DNA from: Enterocloster asparagiformis
GTDB taxonomy: Bacteria > Bacillota > Clostridia > Lachnospirales > Lachnospiraceae
Direction: 5' to 3'
DNA: 64,000 nucleotides
Assembly: GCA_018380885.1 (NCBI GenBank)
Contig: JAGZSY010000017.1
Location: forward strand, 62,001-126,000
Shown here one piece after another: positions 40,782 to 51,033 of the stretch. A program made the translations under genes and the position numbers. Position 1 is the stretch's first letter, and the number at the start of each line of letters is the position of its first letter. Under the pieces are notes generated by a model that made no database searches, had not been told where the DNA came from, and saw only the letters and a list, made by a program, of their open reading frames with translations.

Positions 40782-42716
40782 ATGAGACCTGTCACAGCGC
40801 GGACTTTTTTGGAATACCGGTTTCCCAACCGGGTTGCGTACAATCCCTCCGGCAGCCGCGCGGCCCTTGTTTGCACCGCGCCGGATGCAGAGAAAAACGG
40901 ATATGGGCATACGCTTATGATATACGAGGGCGGCCGCTTTCGACAACTGTTTCCGCTGGAAAACGGCGCGTCCTATATTTGGGACAACGATGAGGAGATC
41001 GTTTTCACCGGAGAACCGTCTGAGGACCGGACTGTTCTCTACCGGGCAGAGGTCCGCGCCGGAAGCCGGCAAAAAATCGGGGAATACGCGCTGAACGTCC
41101 GGGAGATCGCCGGGATTTGCGGCGGGGTATACCTGGCGCTCTGCCGGACGGAGGACGCCGTTGTGGACGAAGGAAAAGGGGACCGCCGGGAACAGGCGGC
41201 AATGGCGGAAGCGGACGTGGAGGTGCTGGAGGAGCTGCCCTTTTGCAAAAACGGCGAGCACGGGTTTGTGAGCCGCAAGCGTGACGCCCTGTTTATCCTA
41301 AATCCGGAGACAGGGGAATGCAGGCGGGTGACGCCGCCCTTCTTTCAGGTGGATACATACTGCATTGAGGGGGACACGGTCTTTTTTAACGGCGGCGGCT
41401 ACAGGACGAAAATGTGTTTGTTTCAGGAGCTGTGGAGCTACCGCGTATCCGACGGCGTTCTGCGCTGTCTCTATGACGGAGGGGCCTACAACATGCGGGG
41501 ACTGGCAGTGTGGGACGGCAGGCTGATGCTGCTTGGCAACACCAATCCCAATATCAAGCTCTTTCACAGCGATTTTTACCAGGTGGACAAGGAGAGCGGG
41601 GATATTCGGCTCTTTTGCCCGTACGATCACAGCATCCGTTCCTACGTATCCGCGGACTGCGCCTGGGGTAAACCCCGCCTGTGGGCCAGCGACGGAGGGC
41701 GGCTGTATTTTATCTCCACCATCCGCAACGCCTCCTGGCTGATGGCCCTGCAGCCGGACGGGACTGTGATCCCGGTTTTGAAGGAAGAGGGGATGGTCTG
41801 CGACTTTGACGTTCGGGGCGGACGCGTGTTTTTTACCGCTCTTTACGGGCAGCGGCTTTTAGAGTGCTATTGTTCGGATATAGCGGGAAATTACCGGCAG
41901 GTCGGCCGGTTTAACGGGGAAACCCTGAAGGACCGGTACGTGGCCGTGCCGCAGAAGCACACCTTTGTATTTGGCAAGGTTGAGATTGACGGCTGGGCCC
42001 TGCTGCCCATGGATTACGACCCGGAGGGCTCCTTTCCCGCGGTTCTGGACATTCACGGAGGCCCTAATTCCTGCTATTCCGAGGCGTTTTTCCACGAGAT
42101 GCAGGTGTGGGCCGGGCGGGGTTTTTTCGTATTTTTCTGCAATCCTGTGGGTTCTGAGGGGCGGGGCGACGACTTTATGAATATTCACGGGCGTTTCGGA
42201 CAGGAGGACTACGCCTGTATCATGCAATTTCTGGACGTGATGCTGGAGAAATATCCCCAGGCGGACAGGGAAAGGCTCTGCGTGACAGGCGGTTCCTACG
42301 GCGGATTTATGACCAACTGGATCATCACCCACAGCCGCCGGTTTGCGGCCGCGGTTTCCCAGCGGGGCATCGCCAACTGGATCACCACGGAGCTGCTCTG
42401 CGACAACGGCTGGTACAACATGCCGCCTCAGCTCATGGGGGATGTGCCCACGGGAGCGGACAAGCTGTGGGAACAGTCGCCCCTCAAGTACGTCGGGAGC
42501 GTGAAAACACCGACCCTGTTTCTGCACGCGGACGAGGATTACAGCGTGCCGGCGGAGGAGGGGATGCAGATGTTTTCCGCCCTTATGGCTATGGGGGTGG
42601 AGACCAGAATGGTCCGCTTTAAAGGGGAAAACCACGAGCTGTCCAGGTCCGGGCGGCCGCTGGCGAGAATCCGCCGGCTGGAGGAAATCATCAGATGGAT
42701 GGAGGAACACATCTGA
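40782..42716 (+). CDS. S9 family serine peptidase (acylaminoacyl/dipeptidyl peptidase type)
   Basis: A 644-residue prolyl-oligopeptidase family enzyme. An N-terminal beta-propeller (about 1-390) gates a C-terminal alpha/beta hydrolase. The triad is visible: Ser505 in TGGSYGGFMTNW, Asp586 in HADEDYSVP and His618 in GENHELSRSGRP. There is no signal peptide, so it should cut short peptides or acyl-peptides in the cytoplasm. The next genes encode a peptide-type ABC importer, so it probably processes the imported compound. Confidence 0.93.
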   Translation: MRPVTARTFLEYRFPNRVAYNPSGSRAALVCTAPDAEKNGYGHTLMIYEGGRFRQLFPLENGASYIWDNDEEIVFTGEPSEDRTVLYRAEVRAGSRQKIGEYALNVREIAGICGGVYLALCRTEDAVVDEGKGDRREQAAMAEADVEVLEELPFCKNGEHGFVSRKRDALFILNPETGECRRVTPPFFQVDTYCIEGDTVFFNGGGYRTKMCLFQELWSYRVSDGVLRCLYDGGAYNMRGLAVWDGRLMLLGNTNPNIKLFHSDFYQVDKESGDIRLFCPYDHSIRSYVSADCAWGKPRLWASDGGRLYFISTIRNASWLMALQPDGTVIPVLKEEGMVCDFDVRGGRVFFTALYGQRLLECYCSDIAGNYRQVGRFNGETLKDRYVAVPQKHTFVFGKVEIDGWALLPMDYDPEGSFPAVLDIHGGPNSCYSEAFFHEMQVWAGRGFFVFFCNPVGSEGRGDDFMNIHGRFGQEDYACIMQFLDVMLEKYPQADRERLCVTGGSYGGFMTNWIITHSRRFAAAVSQRGIANWITTELLCDNGWYNMPPQLMGDVPTGADKLWEQSPLKYVGSVKTPTLFLHADEDYSVPAEEGMQMFSALMAMGVETRMVRFKGENHELSRSGRPLARIRRLEEIIRWMEEHI

Positions 42717-42737
42717 GCATAGGAGGGACGTGATCGT

Positions 42738-43724
42738 ATGCGCGATTTTAAACATAGTTTGCTGAGTTATTCTATCAGGCGCCTGTTGCAGGGAATCCCC
42801 CTGATTATCCTGGTAGTGCTGTTCTCCTTTGCCATTATACAATTTGCGCCGGGAGAGCCAATCTCCCTGATCGCGGGGGGAGACGACATGACCCAGGAGC
42901 AGATCGACTATCTGACCGAGCAGTGGGGGCTGGATCAGCCGATCCATATCCAGATGTGGCGCTATTGCACGAAAATGCTGCGCTTTGACCTGGGCATTTC
43001 CTACCGGCAGGCAAGGCCGGTTCTGGATATTATCCTGGAACGTCTGCCGTACACTCTGCTGCTGTTGATCCCGTCGCTTCTGATCGCCACCGTGATCGGG
43101 GTTTCGGCGGGGGTATACTGTGCGACTCATATGCACAGCGCCGGCGACAGCGCCATGACGGTGGCGGCCCTGACCGGGTATTCGGTCCCGCTGTTCTGGG
43201 TGGGGCAGATGCTGATTCTCATATTCGCCATGAAGCTTGGCTGGTTCCCGGTCTCGGGAATCTCCGATCTGCGAAGCGGCGCCCAGGGGCTGGCTAAGGT
43301 CTGGGATGTGTTTCTGCACCTGGTGCTGCCGGGGCTCTGTCTGATTTTCAGCTATTCCGCCATGATCATCCGCGTGATGCGGACAAAAATGGCCGAGGTG
43401 CTGCAGTCGGATTTCATCAAGACCGCCCGGGCCAAGGGGCTGCCGGAGTCCAAGGTGATCTGGGGCCACGGGCTGCGCAACGCCCTGGCTCCGGTGGTGA
43501 CTGTGGTGGGCATGGAGTTAGCCACCATGGTCATGGGCGCAACGGTGGTGGAGACCGTGTTCGGCTACCCGGGAACGGGGCGGCTGATCTTCACGGCGAT
43601 CTCCAACCGGGATTATCCGCTGATTGCGGGGATGTTCTTCTTTATCTCCGTGGGCGTTATCCTGGTCAACGTGCTGGTGGATATCCTGTACGCCGTGCTG
43701 GATCCCCAGGTCCGTTACAATTAA
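42738..43724 (+). CDS. Oligopeptide/dipeptide-type ABC permease, DppB family
   Basis: A 328-residue permease with six helices. The N-terminal family signature is LLQGIPLIILVVLFSFAIIQFAPGEP (seen in two overlapping parts), and the loop segment is DFIKTARAKGLPESKVIWGH. The C-terminal part reads VVETVFGYPGTGRLIFTAI. AGGAGGG precedes the ATG. First gene of a complete Dpp-like set whose binding protein comes last. Confidence 0.94.
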   Translation: MRDFKHSLLSYSIRRLLQGIPLIILVVLFSFAIIQFAPGEPISLIAGGDDMTQEQIDYLTEQWGLDQPIHIQMWRYCTKMLRFDLGISYRQARPVLDIILERLPYTLLLLIPSLLIATVIGVSAGVYCATHMHSAGDSAMTVAALTGYSVPLFWVGQMLILIFAMKLGWFPVSGISDLRSGAQGLAKVWDVFLHLVLPGLCLIFSYSAMIIRVMRTKMAEVLQSDFIKTARAKGLPESKVIWGHGLRNALAPVVTVVGMELATMVMGATVVETVFGYPGTGRLIFTAISNRDYPLIAGMFFFISVGVILVNVLVDILYAVLDPQVRYN

Positions 43725-43753
43725 CCATGGTTCCCAATAAGGGAGTTGATCAT

Positions 43754-44656
43754 ATGAAGAATACATATCAAGAATCGGATATGAAAGAGACGATCCGCAG
43801 GCAGCGCCGGGCGCTTCGCAGGGAGAGCTTCCGTAAGTTCTGCCGCCGGTTCTGCAAAAACAAAGGGGCGGTGGCCGGCCTTGGAATTCTGGCCGTGATC
43901 ATCCTGATCGCAGTCCTGGCCCCGCTTGTCGCGCCGTACGGTCCCTTCTATAACCGTTTCACCCCCAAAAGCGGGCCTGGCGCGGTGAACTGGCTGGGAA
44001 CCGACGAGCTGGGACGGGATGTGCTCTCGCGCATCATTTACGGCTCCCGGGTTTCCCTGATGGTGGGGCTGGCCGCCTCCATGCTGGCTACGGTAATCGG
44101 CGTGATCGTGGGCTGCGCGGCGGGTTATGCCAACCGCAGCGTCAGCACCCTGCTGTTAAAAACGACGGAGACCTTCCAGATGCTGCCCATGTTTTTCGTA
44201 GCCATCCTGCTGTCCGCGGCCTTCGGTCCCAGCCTGGGACTGGTAGTAGGCGTGGTGGGATTTATGAGCTGGCCCAGCTGCGCCAGAATCGTTCGGGGAG
44301 AGTTTCTCTCCCTGCGGGAGAAGGAGTTTGTCACCGCGGCCCGGTCCATCGGCTGCAGGAATATGTCCATCATGTTTCAGGAAATTTTTCCCAGCGTCAT
44401 GCCCCAGGTGATCGTGAATGCCTCCATGCGCATGGCCACAGCCATCATGCTGGAGGCCACCCTGAATTTCTTCGGCTGCGGTGATCCGCTTCGGGTCAGC
44501 TGGGGGAAAATGCTCAACGATTCGCGGACGTATCTGCGCTCCGCGCCCTGGGCCTCCATTTTTCCAGGCATTGCGATTCTGATCACCGTGCTGAGCATCA
44601 ACCTGGTGGGAGACGGCTTAAACGATGCGCTCAATCCAAAGTTCAGAGAAAGGTAG
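43754..44656 (+). CDS. Oligopeptide/dipeptide-type ABC permease, DppC family
   Basis: A 300-residue permease. I start at ATG 43754 (AAGGGAG nine bases before), not the in-frame ATG 43727. It has the N-terminal FCKNKGAVAGLGILAVIIL, WLGTDELGRDVLSRIIYGSR and the EAA loop EKEFVTAARSIGCRNMSIMF. It pairs with the DppB-like protein. Confidence 0.94.
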   Translation: MKNTYQESDMKETIRRQRRALRRESFRKFCRRFCKNKGAVAGLGILAVIILIAVLAPLVAPYGPFYNRFTPKSGPGAVNWLGTDELGRDVLSRIIYGSRVSLMVGLAASMLATVIGVIVGCAAGYANRSVSTLLLKTTETFQMLPMFFVAILLSAAFGPSLGLVVGVVGFMSWPSCARIVRGEFLSLREKEFVTAARSIGCRNMSIMFQEIFPSVMPQVIVNASMRMATAIMLEATLNFFGCGDPLRVSWGKMLNDSRTYLRSAPWASIFPGIAILITVLSINLVGDGLNDALNPKFRER

Positions 44657-44664
44657 GGAAAACC

Positions 44665-45636
44665 ATGTCAGAACGGCTGTTAGAGGTAAACGATCTGACC
44701 ACGTCCTTTAAGCTGCAGAGCGGCCATGTTGTCAGCCCGGTGGACAGGGTATCGTTCCATGTGGACCGGGGGGAGGTGGTGGGACTGGTGGGGGAAAGCG
44801 GCTGCGGAAAATCGATGACCGCGCTCTCCCTGATCCGTCTGGTACCCCCTCCGGGGAGGGTGGCCTCCGGGCAGGTGCTGTTTGGGGGCAGAGATGTGCT
44901 CGCAATGTCGAAGCAGGAGCTGGCGGGCATCCGCGGCGCGCACATTTCCACAGTTTTTCAGGACCCGCTGACCTTTTTAAATCCCGTGCTGACCATCGGC
45001 AGACAGATTGGCGAGACGGTGGAGCTGCACAAGGGCGTGGGAAAAAAGGAGGCCTACAGGCGCACGCTGGAGGTGCTGGAGATGGTAAAAATCCCCTCGC
45101 CGGAGCGGGTGGCCAAATCCTATCCCTTTGAGCTCAGCGGAGGTATGCGCCAGCGGGTACTGATTGCGATCGCCATGTGCTGCGGCCCGGACCTGATTGT
45201 GGCGGATGAGCCCACCACGGCGTTGGACGTGACCGTACAGGCCCAGGTGCTGGGTCTGCTGACCTCCCTTATCCGGGAAAAGCAGATATCGATGCTGTTG
45301 ATTACCCACGACATGGGGATTGTGGCCGATGTCTGCGACCGGATCTACGTGATGTACGCCGGACAGATTGTGGAGAGCGGCTCGGCCCGGGATATCTATT
45401 ATGCGCCGGCCCACCCCTATACCAGGGCGCTGCTTGGCAGCGTGCTCACCATCAAGGAGCGCAAGGACGTGATCGCCTCGATTCCGGGGGTTGTGCCGGA
45501 TATTGAGCATTTTCCCAAAGACTGCCGCTTCGGCCCGCGCTGCGAAGCGCGTTGCGAGGCCTGTAAAGGGACGGATCCGGCCATGGTCCAGGTGGCGCCG
45601 GGACATTTTGCCAAGTGCGCCCTGTATGGAAAGTGA
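44665..45636 (+). CDS. Oligopeptide/dipeptide ABC ATPase, DppD/OppD family
   Basis: A 323-residue ATPase. Walker A is GESGCGKSMT, the signature is LSGGMRQRV and Walker B is LIVADEPTTALD. The C-terminal oligopeptide extension has a cysteine cluster (CRFGPRCEARCEACKG), as in OppD/DppD proteins, where it can hold an iron-sulfur cluster. It powers import together with the OppF-like protein that follows. Confidence 0.95.
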   Translation: MSERLLEVNDLTTSFKLQSGHVVSPVDRVSFHVDRGEVVGLVGESGCGKSMTALSLIRLVPPPGRVASGQVLFGGRDVLAMSKQELAGIRGAHISTVFQDPLTFLNPVLTIGRQIGETVELHKGVGKKEAYRRTLEVLEMVKIPSPERVAKSYPFELSGGMRQRVLIAIAMCCGPDLIVADEPTTALDVTVQAQVLGLLTSLIREKQISMLLITHDMGIVADVCDRIYVMYAGQIVESGSARDIYYAPAHPYTRALLGSVLTIKERKDVIASIPGVVPDIEHFPKDCRFGPRCEARCEACKGTDPAMVQVAPGHFAKCALYGK

Positions 45637-45647
45637 GGAAAGGCGGT

Positions 45648-46673
45648 ATGGATGAGAAGAAGATCCTGATACAAGTGAAGAATCTGGAACGCCTGATCCC
45701 CCTGCGGGCCGGGCGCATCGGCGGAGAGCGCCCGGTGGTGCACGCGGTGGACGGCGTGACCTTTGACATTTACGAAAATGAGACTCTGGCCCTGGTGGGG
45801 GAGAGCGGCTGCGGGAAATCCACTCTGGGGCGGACCCTGTTAAAGCTGGCGGAGCCAACGGGCGGGGCGGTATTCTACCGCGGCCAGAACATCTTTGCCC
45901 TGGACGAGAGGGAGCTGCGCCTGATGCGCCGGAATATGCAGATGGTATTTCAGGATATCGGGGCGTCTCTGAACCCGCACATGACCATTGAACAGATTTT
46001 GATGAAGCCGCTGCAGAGCTTTTACCCGGAAATGCCCAACGCGCAGGTGCGAAAACGGGCGGAAGAGCTGCTGGAGACGGTGGGGCTGTCGCCGGCGGAG
46101 ATATACCGGCTTCGCTACCCCCATGAATTCAGCGGGGGGCAGCGCCAGCGCATCGGCATCGCCAGGGCCATCGCATTGTCTCCGGGGTTTATTGTGGCGG
46201 ACGAGCCGGTTTCCGCGCTGGATGTGTCGGTCCGCGGCCAGATTTTAAACCTGTTCAATGACTTGAAGCATAAGATGAATCTGACATATCTGTTCATCAC
46301 CCACGATATGTCCGTGGTGCGGTCCATCGCGGACCGGGTGGCGGTGATGTATCTGGGCAAGATTGTGGAGCTGGCGGATGCGGACGCGTTTTTCGAGAAT
46401 CCCCTCCACCCCTATGCACAGGCGATTTTGTCCGCAATGCCCATTGCCGACCCGGACCTTTCGCGGGCCAGGCAGATCATAGATTTAAAGGGAGAATTGC
46501 CGTCGCCGGTGAATATACCCGGAGGCTGCCGGTTTTCCACCCGGTGCCAGCACGCGGTCAAGGCCTGTTCGGAGACGGAACCCCAGCTTACAGATATGGG
46601 AGACGGACATTTCTGCGCCTGCTTTTTTGCCCATGGGAGCAACCGCGGTCCTTCGGGGCCGCCAGCGATATAG
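45648..46673 (+). CDS. Oligopeptide/dipeptide ABC ATPase, DppF/OppF family
   Basis: A 341-residue ATPase starting at ATG 45648. Walker A is GESGCGKSTLGR, the signature is FSGGQRQRIGIARA and Walker B is FIVADEPVSALD. The C-terminal extension shows GGCRFSTRCQHAVKAC. Genes are packed within 11 bases of each other, so equal expression with the OppD-like partner is likely. Confidence 0.95.
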   Translation: MDEKKILIQVKNLERLIPLRAGRIGGERPVVHAVDGVTFDIYENETLALVGESGCGKSTLGRTLLKLAEPTGGAVFYRGQNIFALDERELRLMRRNMQMVFQDIGASLNPHMTIEQILMKPLQSFYPEMPNAQVRKRAEELLETVGLSPAEIYRLRYPHEFSGGQRQRIGIARAIALSPGFIVADEPVSALDVSVRGQILNLFNDLKHKMNLTYLFITHDMSVVRSIADRVAVMYLGKIVELADADAFFENPLHPYAQAILSAMPIADPDLSRARQIIDLKGELPSPVNIPGGCRFSTRCQHAVKACSETEPQLTDMGDGHFCACFFAHGSNRGPSGPPAI

Positions 46674-46695
46674 TTTGCACAAAGGAGGAAGAAAA

Positions 46696-48405
46696 ATGAA
46701 AAAAAGATTTACAACAATCTGCCTGGCGCTGTGTCTGGCCGCCTCTCTGGCCGGCTGCGGCGGAACGGGCGCGGACACCCAGACACCGGCGCCGGAGACT
46801 CAGACAACCCAGGCAAAGGATGCCAAGGAGCAGGAGCAGGCGGCAGTGGATGCGCTGAATGAGGCTGCGGCCACAAACACAGGGGAAGCGCAGTACGGGG
46901 GAACATTTATTGTGGGCGTTCCCGAGGATCCCACCATGCTGTGCAGCGCATTTTCCGGCAACACCCACGACCTGTTTTTCTGGCTGCCCATGTCCATCGG
47001 ACTGCTGGATTACGACGCGGCCGACAACATGAAGCCGGTCTGCTCCGAGCTGGCGGAAAGCTACGAGTTCTCCGACGATTTTATGCACCTGACCTTCAAG
47101 CTGCGGGATGCCAAATGGACGGACGGCCAGCCGATCACATCGGAGGATGTGAAGTTTACGATTGAGAACGTTTCCATGAATTATAACGCCAATATGCAGC
47201 AGCAGCTGACCAACCTGGAATCTGTGGAATGCCCGGATGAGAGCACTGTGGTGATCAATTTAAGCAAACCCAACCGGGACCTTCTGGGATTTTGGCACCG
47301 TTTCTACTGTTCTATTTTGCCGGAACATGTGTGGAAGGACTATATTGAAAACTACCAGGACTGCCCGGAGTACATGAACCCCACAGTCACGGGCGGCCCC
47401 TTTACCCTGAAGGAGTATGTGGCCGGAGACCACGCCACCTATGTGCGCAACGAGGCGTTTCTGGACGGTAAGGAGCCCTATCTGGATGAGCTGATTCTCA
47501 AAATCATCCCGGACGAGACTACCATGGGCGAAGCCCTGGAGGCGGGGGAGATCGACCTGGCCCAGTGCGCGGCCATCTCCTTTGACGAGTGCGACCGCCT
47601 TCGGGACGTGGAGGGGATTACGGTCTATGACATCGGCAAGGAGCTGCGCTCCACCGTGTACTACGTGTCCTTAAACCAGCAGCGGGAAGCGCTTCAGGAC
47701 AAGAATGTGCGCACAGCGCTGATGGAGGCCATTGACCAGGAGGCGCTGATCGATCTGGTGTTCAACGGATACGGCCAGGTCAGCTATTCACCGATCCCCA
47801 ATAACTCGGCGTTTTCGGAAATCCGGATCGAGCCTGGGGAGAGATATCCCTACAATCCGGAGGATGCGGCGGCCAAGCTGGATGCGGCGGGCTACACAGC
47901 GGATTCAAACGGCGACAGAGGTCTTGAACTGACCGCTGTGGTGCTGACCACGGAGAAGGACCGTCTGCTCTCAGAGGCCATCCGCAGCTATTGGGCGGAG
48001 GTGGGCGTGACCTTAAAGATCATACAGCTGGACAGCGCGGCGGCCAATGAGCGCTGCTGGATCCAGCGGGACTACGATATGACCTTTATCGACGGCGGCC
48101 TGTCCACCGCGTTCTCCGCCTGCGCCAACCGCTATTGCTCGGATTACATGGGCAAGAACTACGGCGATCCGGGTTGCATCACCAACCAGCGTATCGACGA
48201 GATTTTTAACACGGTGGGAACCCAGGACGAGCAGACTCAGAAGGAGCTGTACGCAGAGCTTCAGAACCTGATCGCAGGGGAGGCCAGCAACATGTGGCTT
48301 CAGAACTGGGCGCCCTACGCAGTGTCCAGCAATTTCGGAGGATTCCCGGCCCGGCCGGACGTTCAGTTTATGGACTACTCCAATGTGTATCTGATGGGGA
48401 AATAG
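46696..48405 (+). CDS. Oligopeptide-type ABC substrate-binding lipoprotein (family 5)
   Basis: A 569-residue DppA/OppA-like lipoprotein. The start is ATG 46696 after AAAGGAGG. The signal ends in SLAGC (Cys21), followed by a T/Q/E-rich linker. The family 5 motif KLRDAKWTDGQPITSEDVKF is clear. These proteins bind peptides, but also nickel, opines, and sugar oligomers such as cellobiose, so the neighbouring sugar genes make a glycosylated or sugar-acid ligand possible. Confidence 0.93.
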   Translation: MKKRFTTICLALCLAASLAGCGGTGADTQTPAPETQTTQAKDAKEQEQAAVDALNEAAATNTGEAQYGGTFIVGVPEDPTMLCSAFSGNTHDLFFWLPMSIGLLDYDAADNMKPVCSELAESYEFSDDFMHLTFKLRDAKWTDGQPITSEDVKFTIENVSMNYNANMQQQLTNLESVECPDESTVVINLSKPNRDLLGFWHRFYCSILPEHVWKDYIENYQDCPEYMNPTVTGGPFTLKEYVAGDHATYVRNEAFLDGKEPYLDELILKIIPDETTMGEALEAGEIDLAQCAAISFDECDRLRDVEGITVYDIGKELRSTVYYVSLNQQREALQDKNVRTALMEAIDQEALIDLVFNGYGQVSYSPIPNNSAFSEIRIEPGERYPYNPEDAAAKLDAAGYTADSNGDRGLELTAVVLTTEKDRLLSEAIRSYWAEVGVTLKIIQLDSAAANERCWIQRDYDMTFIDGGLSTAFSACANRYCSDYMGKNYGDPGCITNQRIDEIFNTVGTQDEQTQKELYAELQNLIAGEASNMWLQNWAPYAVSSNFGGFPARPDVQFMDYSNVYLMGK

Positions 48406-48432
48406 TTGGTACAAAGGTTTTGCACCGTTCTC

Positions 48433-48460
48433 CCGGGATGGCGGAGGGCCGCCGTCCCGG
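48433..48460 (+). other. Strong intercistronic hairpin between binding protein and kinase
   Basis: A 12-bp stem (48433-48444 with 48449-48460, one G-T pair) and an AGGG loop, without a T run. Hairpins at this place often protect the binding-protein message or dampen downstream expression; that role is inferred. Confidence 0.5.
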
Positions 48461-48490
48461 AGAGGGCAGAGGTTCCGGGGGGAATTGGGG

Positions 48491-49954
48491 ATGGAATATA
48501 TTCTGGTGATTGATGTGGGGACCTCCGGCATCCGCGGGAGTATCCTGGACCGCCGGGGCGGGATTTTGGCCTGCGGGAAGCGGGAATACCGGCCGGAGAG
48601 CGACGAATACGGGCGGGTCGAGCAGGATGCGGACGATTTCCTGAAACAGCTGGACGCGCTTCTGGAGCTGGCGGGCCGGGAGTGCGCGGCCAGGGGAATT
48701 TCCCTGAGCGCGGTGTCCGTGACATCCCAGCGCTCATCCGTTATCCCGGTGGACCGGGAGGGAAAACCTCTGGGGCCTGCTATTATGTGGCTGGACCGGC
48801 GGTCCCAGTCCATATGCCGGGAGATCAATGGGCGCTTCGACATTTACCCGCTCTGCGGCATGACGGCGAGGCCTGTGTTTAGCGGGCCGAAAATTCTCTG
48901 GATGAAGCAAAACCTCCCGGAACTCTACGGCCAAGCCGCCAAGCTGATTGGATTTCACGAGCTGGTGCTCCACCGGCTGACCGGCAATTTTGTGACGGAT
49001 ACGTCTGTCGCCAGCAGAAGCGCCCTTCTGGACATCCATACCCTGGAGTGGTCGGAACCGCTGCTGGAGCTCTTCGGCGTGGAGCGCCGCAAGCTGTGCG
49101 GTCTGATCGCGCCGGGAACCGCGGCGGGGAATATAAGCGGCCCGGCCGGAAGGCTCCTGGGCTGCGGGGCAATACCGGTAATCTCCGCGGGAGGGGATCA
49201 GCAGTGCGCTGCCCTGGGCATGGGCATGGTGGAGCCTGGAATCCTCTGTGCCAATCTGGGCACCGGGGCCTACACCACGCTGCTGTGCGACCGGGTGGTG
49301 CTCGATCCCTGCCGGAAGGTGTTTTGTAACGGATCGGCCATTCCCGGAAAATGGCTTTTGGAGACGTCGTCCCGGGCCTCGGGCATGGTGTACGATTGGG
49401 TGAAGGGCCAATTTTTTGAAGGCTGCGGGGCGGAGGAGATGAACCGGCAGGCAGAGCAGGCCGGTTCGGGGGCGCATTCGCTGTTGATGCTGCCTTATCT
49501 TCTGGACAGCGGGGAAATGTCCGGGGGCGCATTTCTGAATATAGGCGTACATACGGTAAAGGGGGATTTTGCCAGAGCGGCCTTGGAGGCGTTGGCTGGG
49601 GAAATCTGGGAATGCCTGCAAACGCAACGGAAATTTGCGGGAACAATCAATCAACTTGTCTGTGCAGGCGGACTCAGCCGCAGCAGGCTTTACAATCAGA
49701 TTTTGGCTGACACCTGCAATGTGCCCATAGAGGTGCAGCGGCAGAGGGAGGCCACCACGGCCGGCGCGTTTATGTCCGCGGCCGTTGCCCTGGGGCTGCA
49801 GCAGAATCTGAAGGCGGCGTGGCGCGGAATCTGCGGGGGTACGGACCTGTATTTGCCGGACCGGGAAAAACATGAATATTACATGGAGATACACCGCAGA
49901 AGGCGGGAGCTGTTCCTCGCCATATCGAGACCAGAGAGGAGAGGCGAATCATGA
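48491..49954 (+). CDS. FGGY family carbohydrate kinase
   Basis: A 487-residue sugar kinase, start ATG 48491. The N-terminal phosphate loop is [33 protein letters not shown] and [10 protein letters not shown] are substrate-side segments, and the second domain has [13 protein letters not shown] and [22 protein letters not shown] kinases act on pentuloses, glycerol, gluconate or erythrulose; the substrate is not readable here. It overlaps the UlaG-like lactonase by four bases, so it may phosphorylate the sugar acid or lactone that this enzyme opens. Confidence 0.92.
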   Translation: MEYILVIDVGTSGIRGSILDRRGGILACGKREYRPESDEYGRVEQDADDFLKQLDALLELAGRECAARGISLSAVSVTSQRSSVIPVDREGKPLGPAIMWLDRRSQSICREINGRFDIYPLCGMTARPVFSGPKILWMKQNLPELYGQAAKLIGFHELVLHRLTGNFVTDTSVASRSALLDIHTLEWSEPLLELFGVERRKLCGLIAPGTAAGNISGPAGRLLGCGAIPVISAGGDQQCAALGMGMVEPGILCANLGTGAYTTLLCDRVVLDPCRKVFCNGSAIPGKWLLETSSRASGMVYDWVKGQFFEGCGAEEMNRQAEQAGSGAHSLLMLPYLLDSGEMSGGAFLNIGVHTVKGDFARAALEALAGEIWECLQTQRKFAGTINQLVCAGGLSRSRLYNQILADTCNVPIEVQRQREATTAGAFMSAAVALGLQQNLKAAWRGICGGTDLYLPDREKHEYYMEIHRRRRELFLAISRPERRGES

Positions 49955-51015
49955 GCAAAATTGACGAGACGACAAGGGAATCCTGGATTCTCAGCACATT
50001 CCCGGAATGGGGGACCTGGCTGAACGAGGAGATCGGGGGAACGGACGTGGAGGCCGGCACCGTGGCCATGTGGTGGCTGGGCTGCACCGGAATCTGGTTA
50101 AAGACACAGAATAACACCAATATCTGTATCGACGTGTGGTGCGGCACAGGAAAGCGCACCCAGGCCGATCCCTGGATCAAGCCGCAGCATCAGATGGCCA
50201 GGATGAGCGGCGGGCGGAAGCTCCAGCCCAACCTGAGGGCGGTTCCGGCCGTGTTCGATCCCTTTGCCATTGACCAGGTGGACGCGGTGCTGTCCACCCA
50301 CGACCACAACGACCACATGGACATCAACGTGTGCGCCAGGGTGTTGAGCCACTGCGACAGCGGCGTTCCCTTCATTGGCCCCCGGGCGGTGGTGGAAAAG
50401 TGGGTGGACTGGGGCGTGCCGAGAGAGCGCTGCATCCCCGTGGCCCCCGGCGATGTAATCCAGGTCCGGGATATCAAAATCACGGCAGTGGAATCCTTTG
50501 ACCGGACCGCCCTGATCACGGAGCCGCCCGCGGGCAGCCTGGAGGGCATCGCCTTGGATTTTATGGATCAGAAGGCGGTGAACTATGTAATTGAGACCCC
50601 TGGGGGAACGGTTTACCACAGCGGGGACTCCCACTATTCCAACTACTATGCCAAACACGGAAAGGACTATAGGATCGACGTGGCCTTCGGCTCCTTTGGG
50701 GAAAATCCCTGCGCAATCACGGACAAAATGACCTCCTGCGATATTCTGCGCATGGCGGAAGCGCTGCGCACAAAGGTGGTGATCCCCCTGCACTACGATA
50801 TATGGACGAATTTTCAGGCCGATCCGCTGGAAATCCTGCGGCTGTACGACGAGAAAAAGGATGTGCTGCAATACCGGTTCACGCCTTTTATCTGGCAGGT
50901 GGGCGGGAAATTCGTATACCCGGACGACCGGAATCTGCGCAGGTTTCACTACAACAGAGGGTTTGACGACTGCTTTTCAGCGGAGATCAACCTGCCCTAC
51001 AAGAGTTTTCTGTAA
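49951..51015 (+). CDS. UlaG-like L-ascorbate-6-phosphate lactonase (MBL fold)
   Basis: A 354-residue metallo-beta-lactamase-fold enzyme of the UlaG family. It shows [28 protein letters not shown], the metal motif His117-Asp-His-Asn-Asp-His122 (THDHNDHMD) and [16 protein letters not shown]. UlaG opens the lactone ring of ascorbate 6-phosphate. No ascorbate PTS (UlaABC) is present; an FGGY kinase directly upstream could instead supply the phosphate. Confidence 0.9.
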   Translation: MSKIDETTRESWILSTFPEWGTWLNEEIGGTDVEAGTVAMWWLGCTGIWLKTQNNTNICIDVWCGTGKRTQADPWIKPQHQMARMSGGRKLQPNLRAVPAVFDPFAIDQVDAVLSTHDHNDHMDINVCARVLSHCDSGVPFIGPRAVVEKWVDWGVPRERCIPVAPGDVIQVRDIKITAVESFDRTALITEPPAGSLEGIALDFMDQKAVNYVIETPGGTVYHSGDSHYSNYYAKHGKDYRIDVAFGSFGENPCAITDKMTSCDILRMAEALRTKVVIPLHYDIWTNFQADPLEILRLYDEKKDVLQYRFTPFIWQVGGKFVYPDDRNLRRFHYNRGFDDCFSAEINLPYKSFL

Positions 51016-51033
51016 ACGGAAACGGAGGGAAAC

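Noticed and set aside
41859..43469. A 536-codon open frame on the minus strand
   Set aside because: It is antisense to the S9 peptidase and DppB genes. Its translation is rich in His, Gln, Pro and Arg without family motifs, and has no ribosome site. Long antisense frames are common in GC-rich coding DNA.
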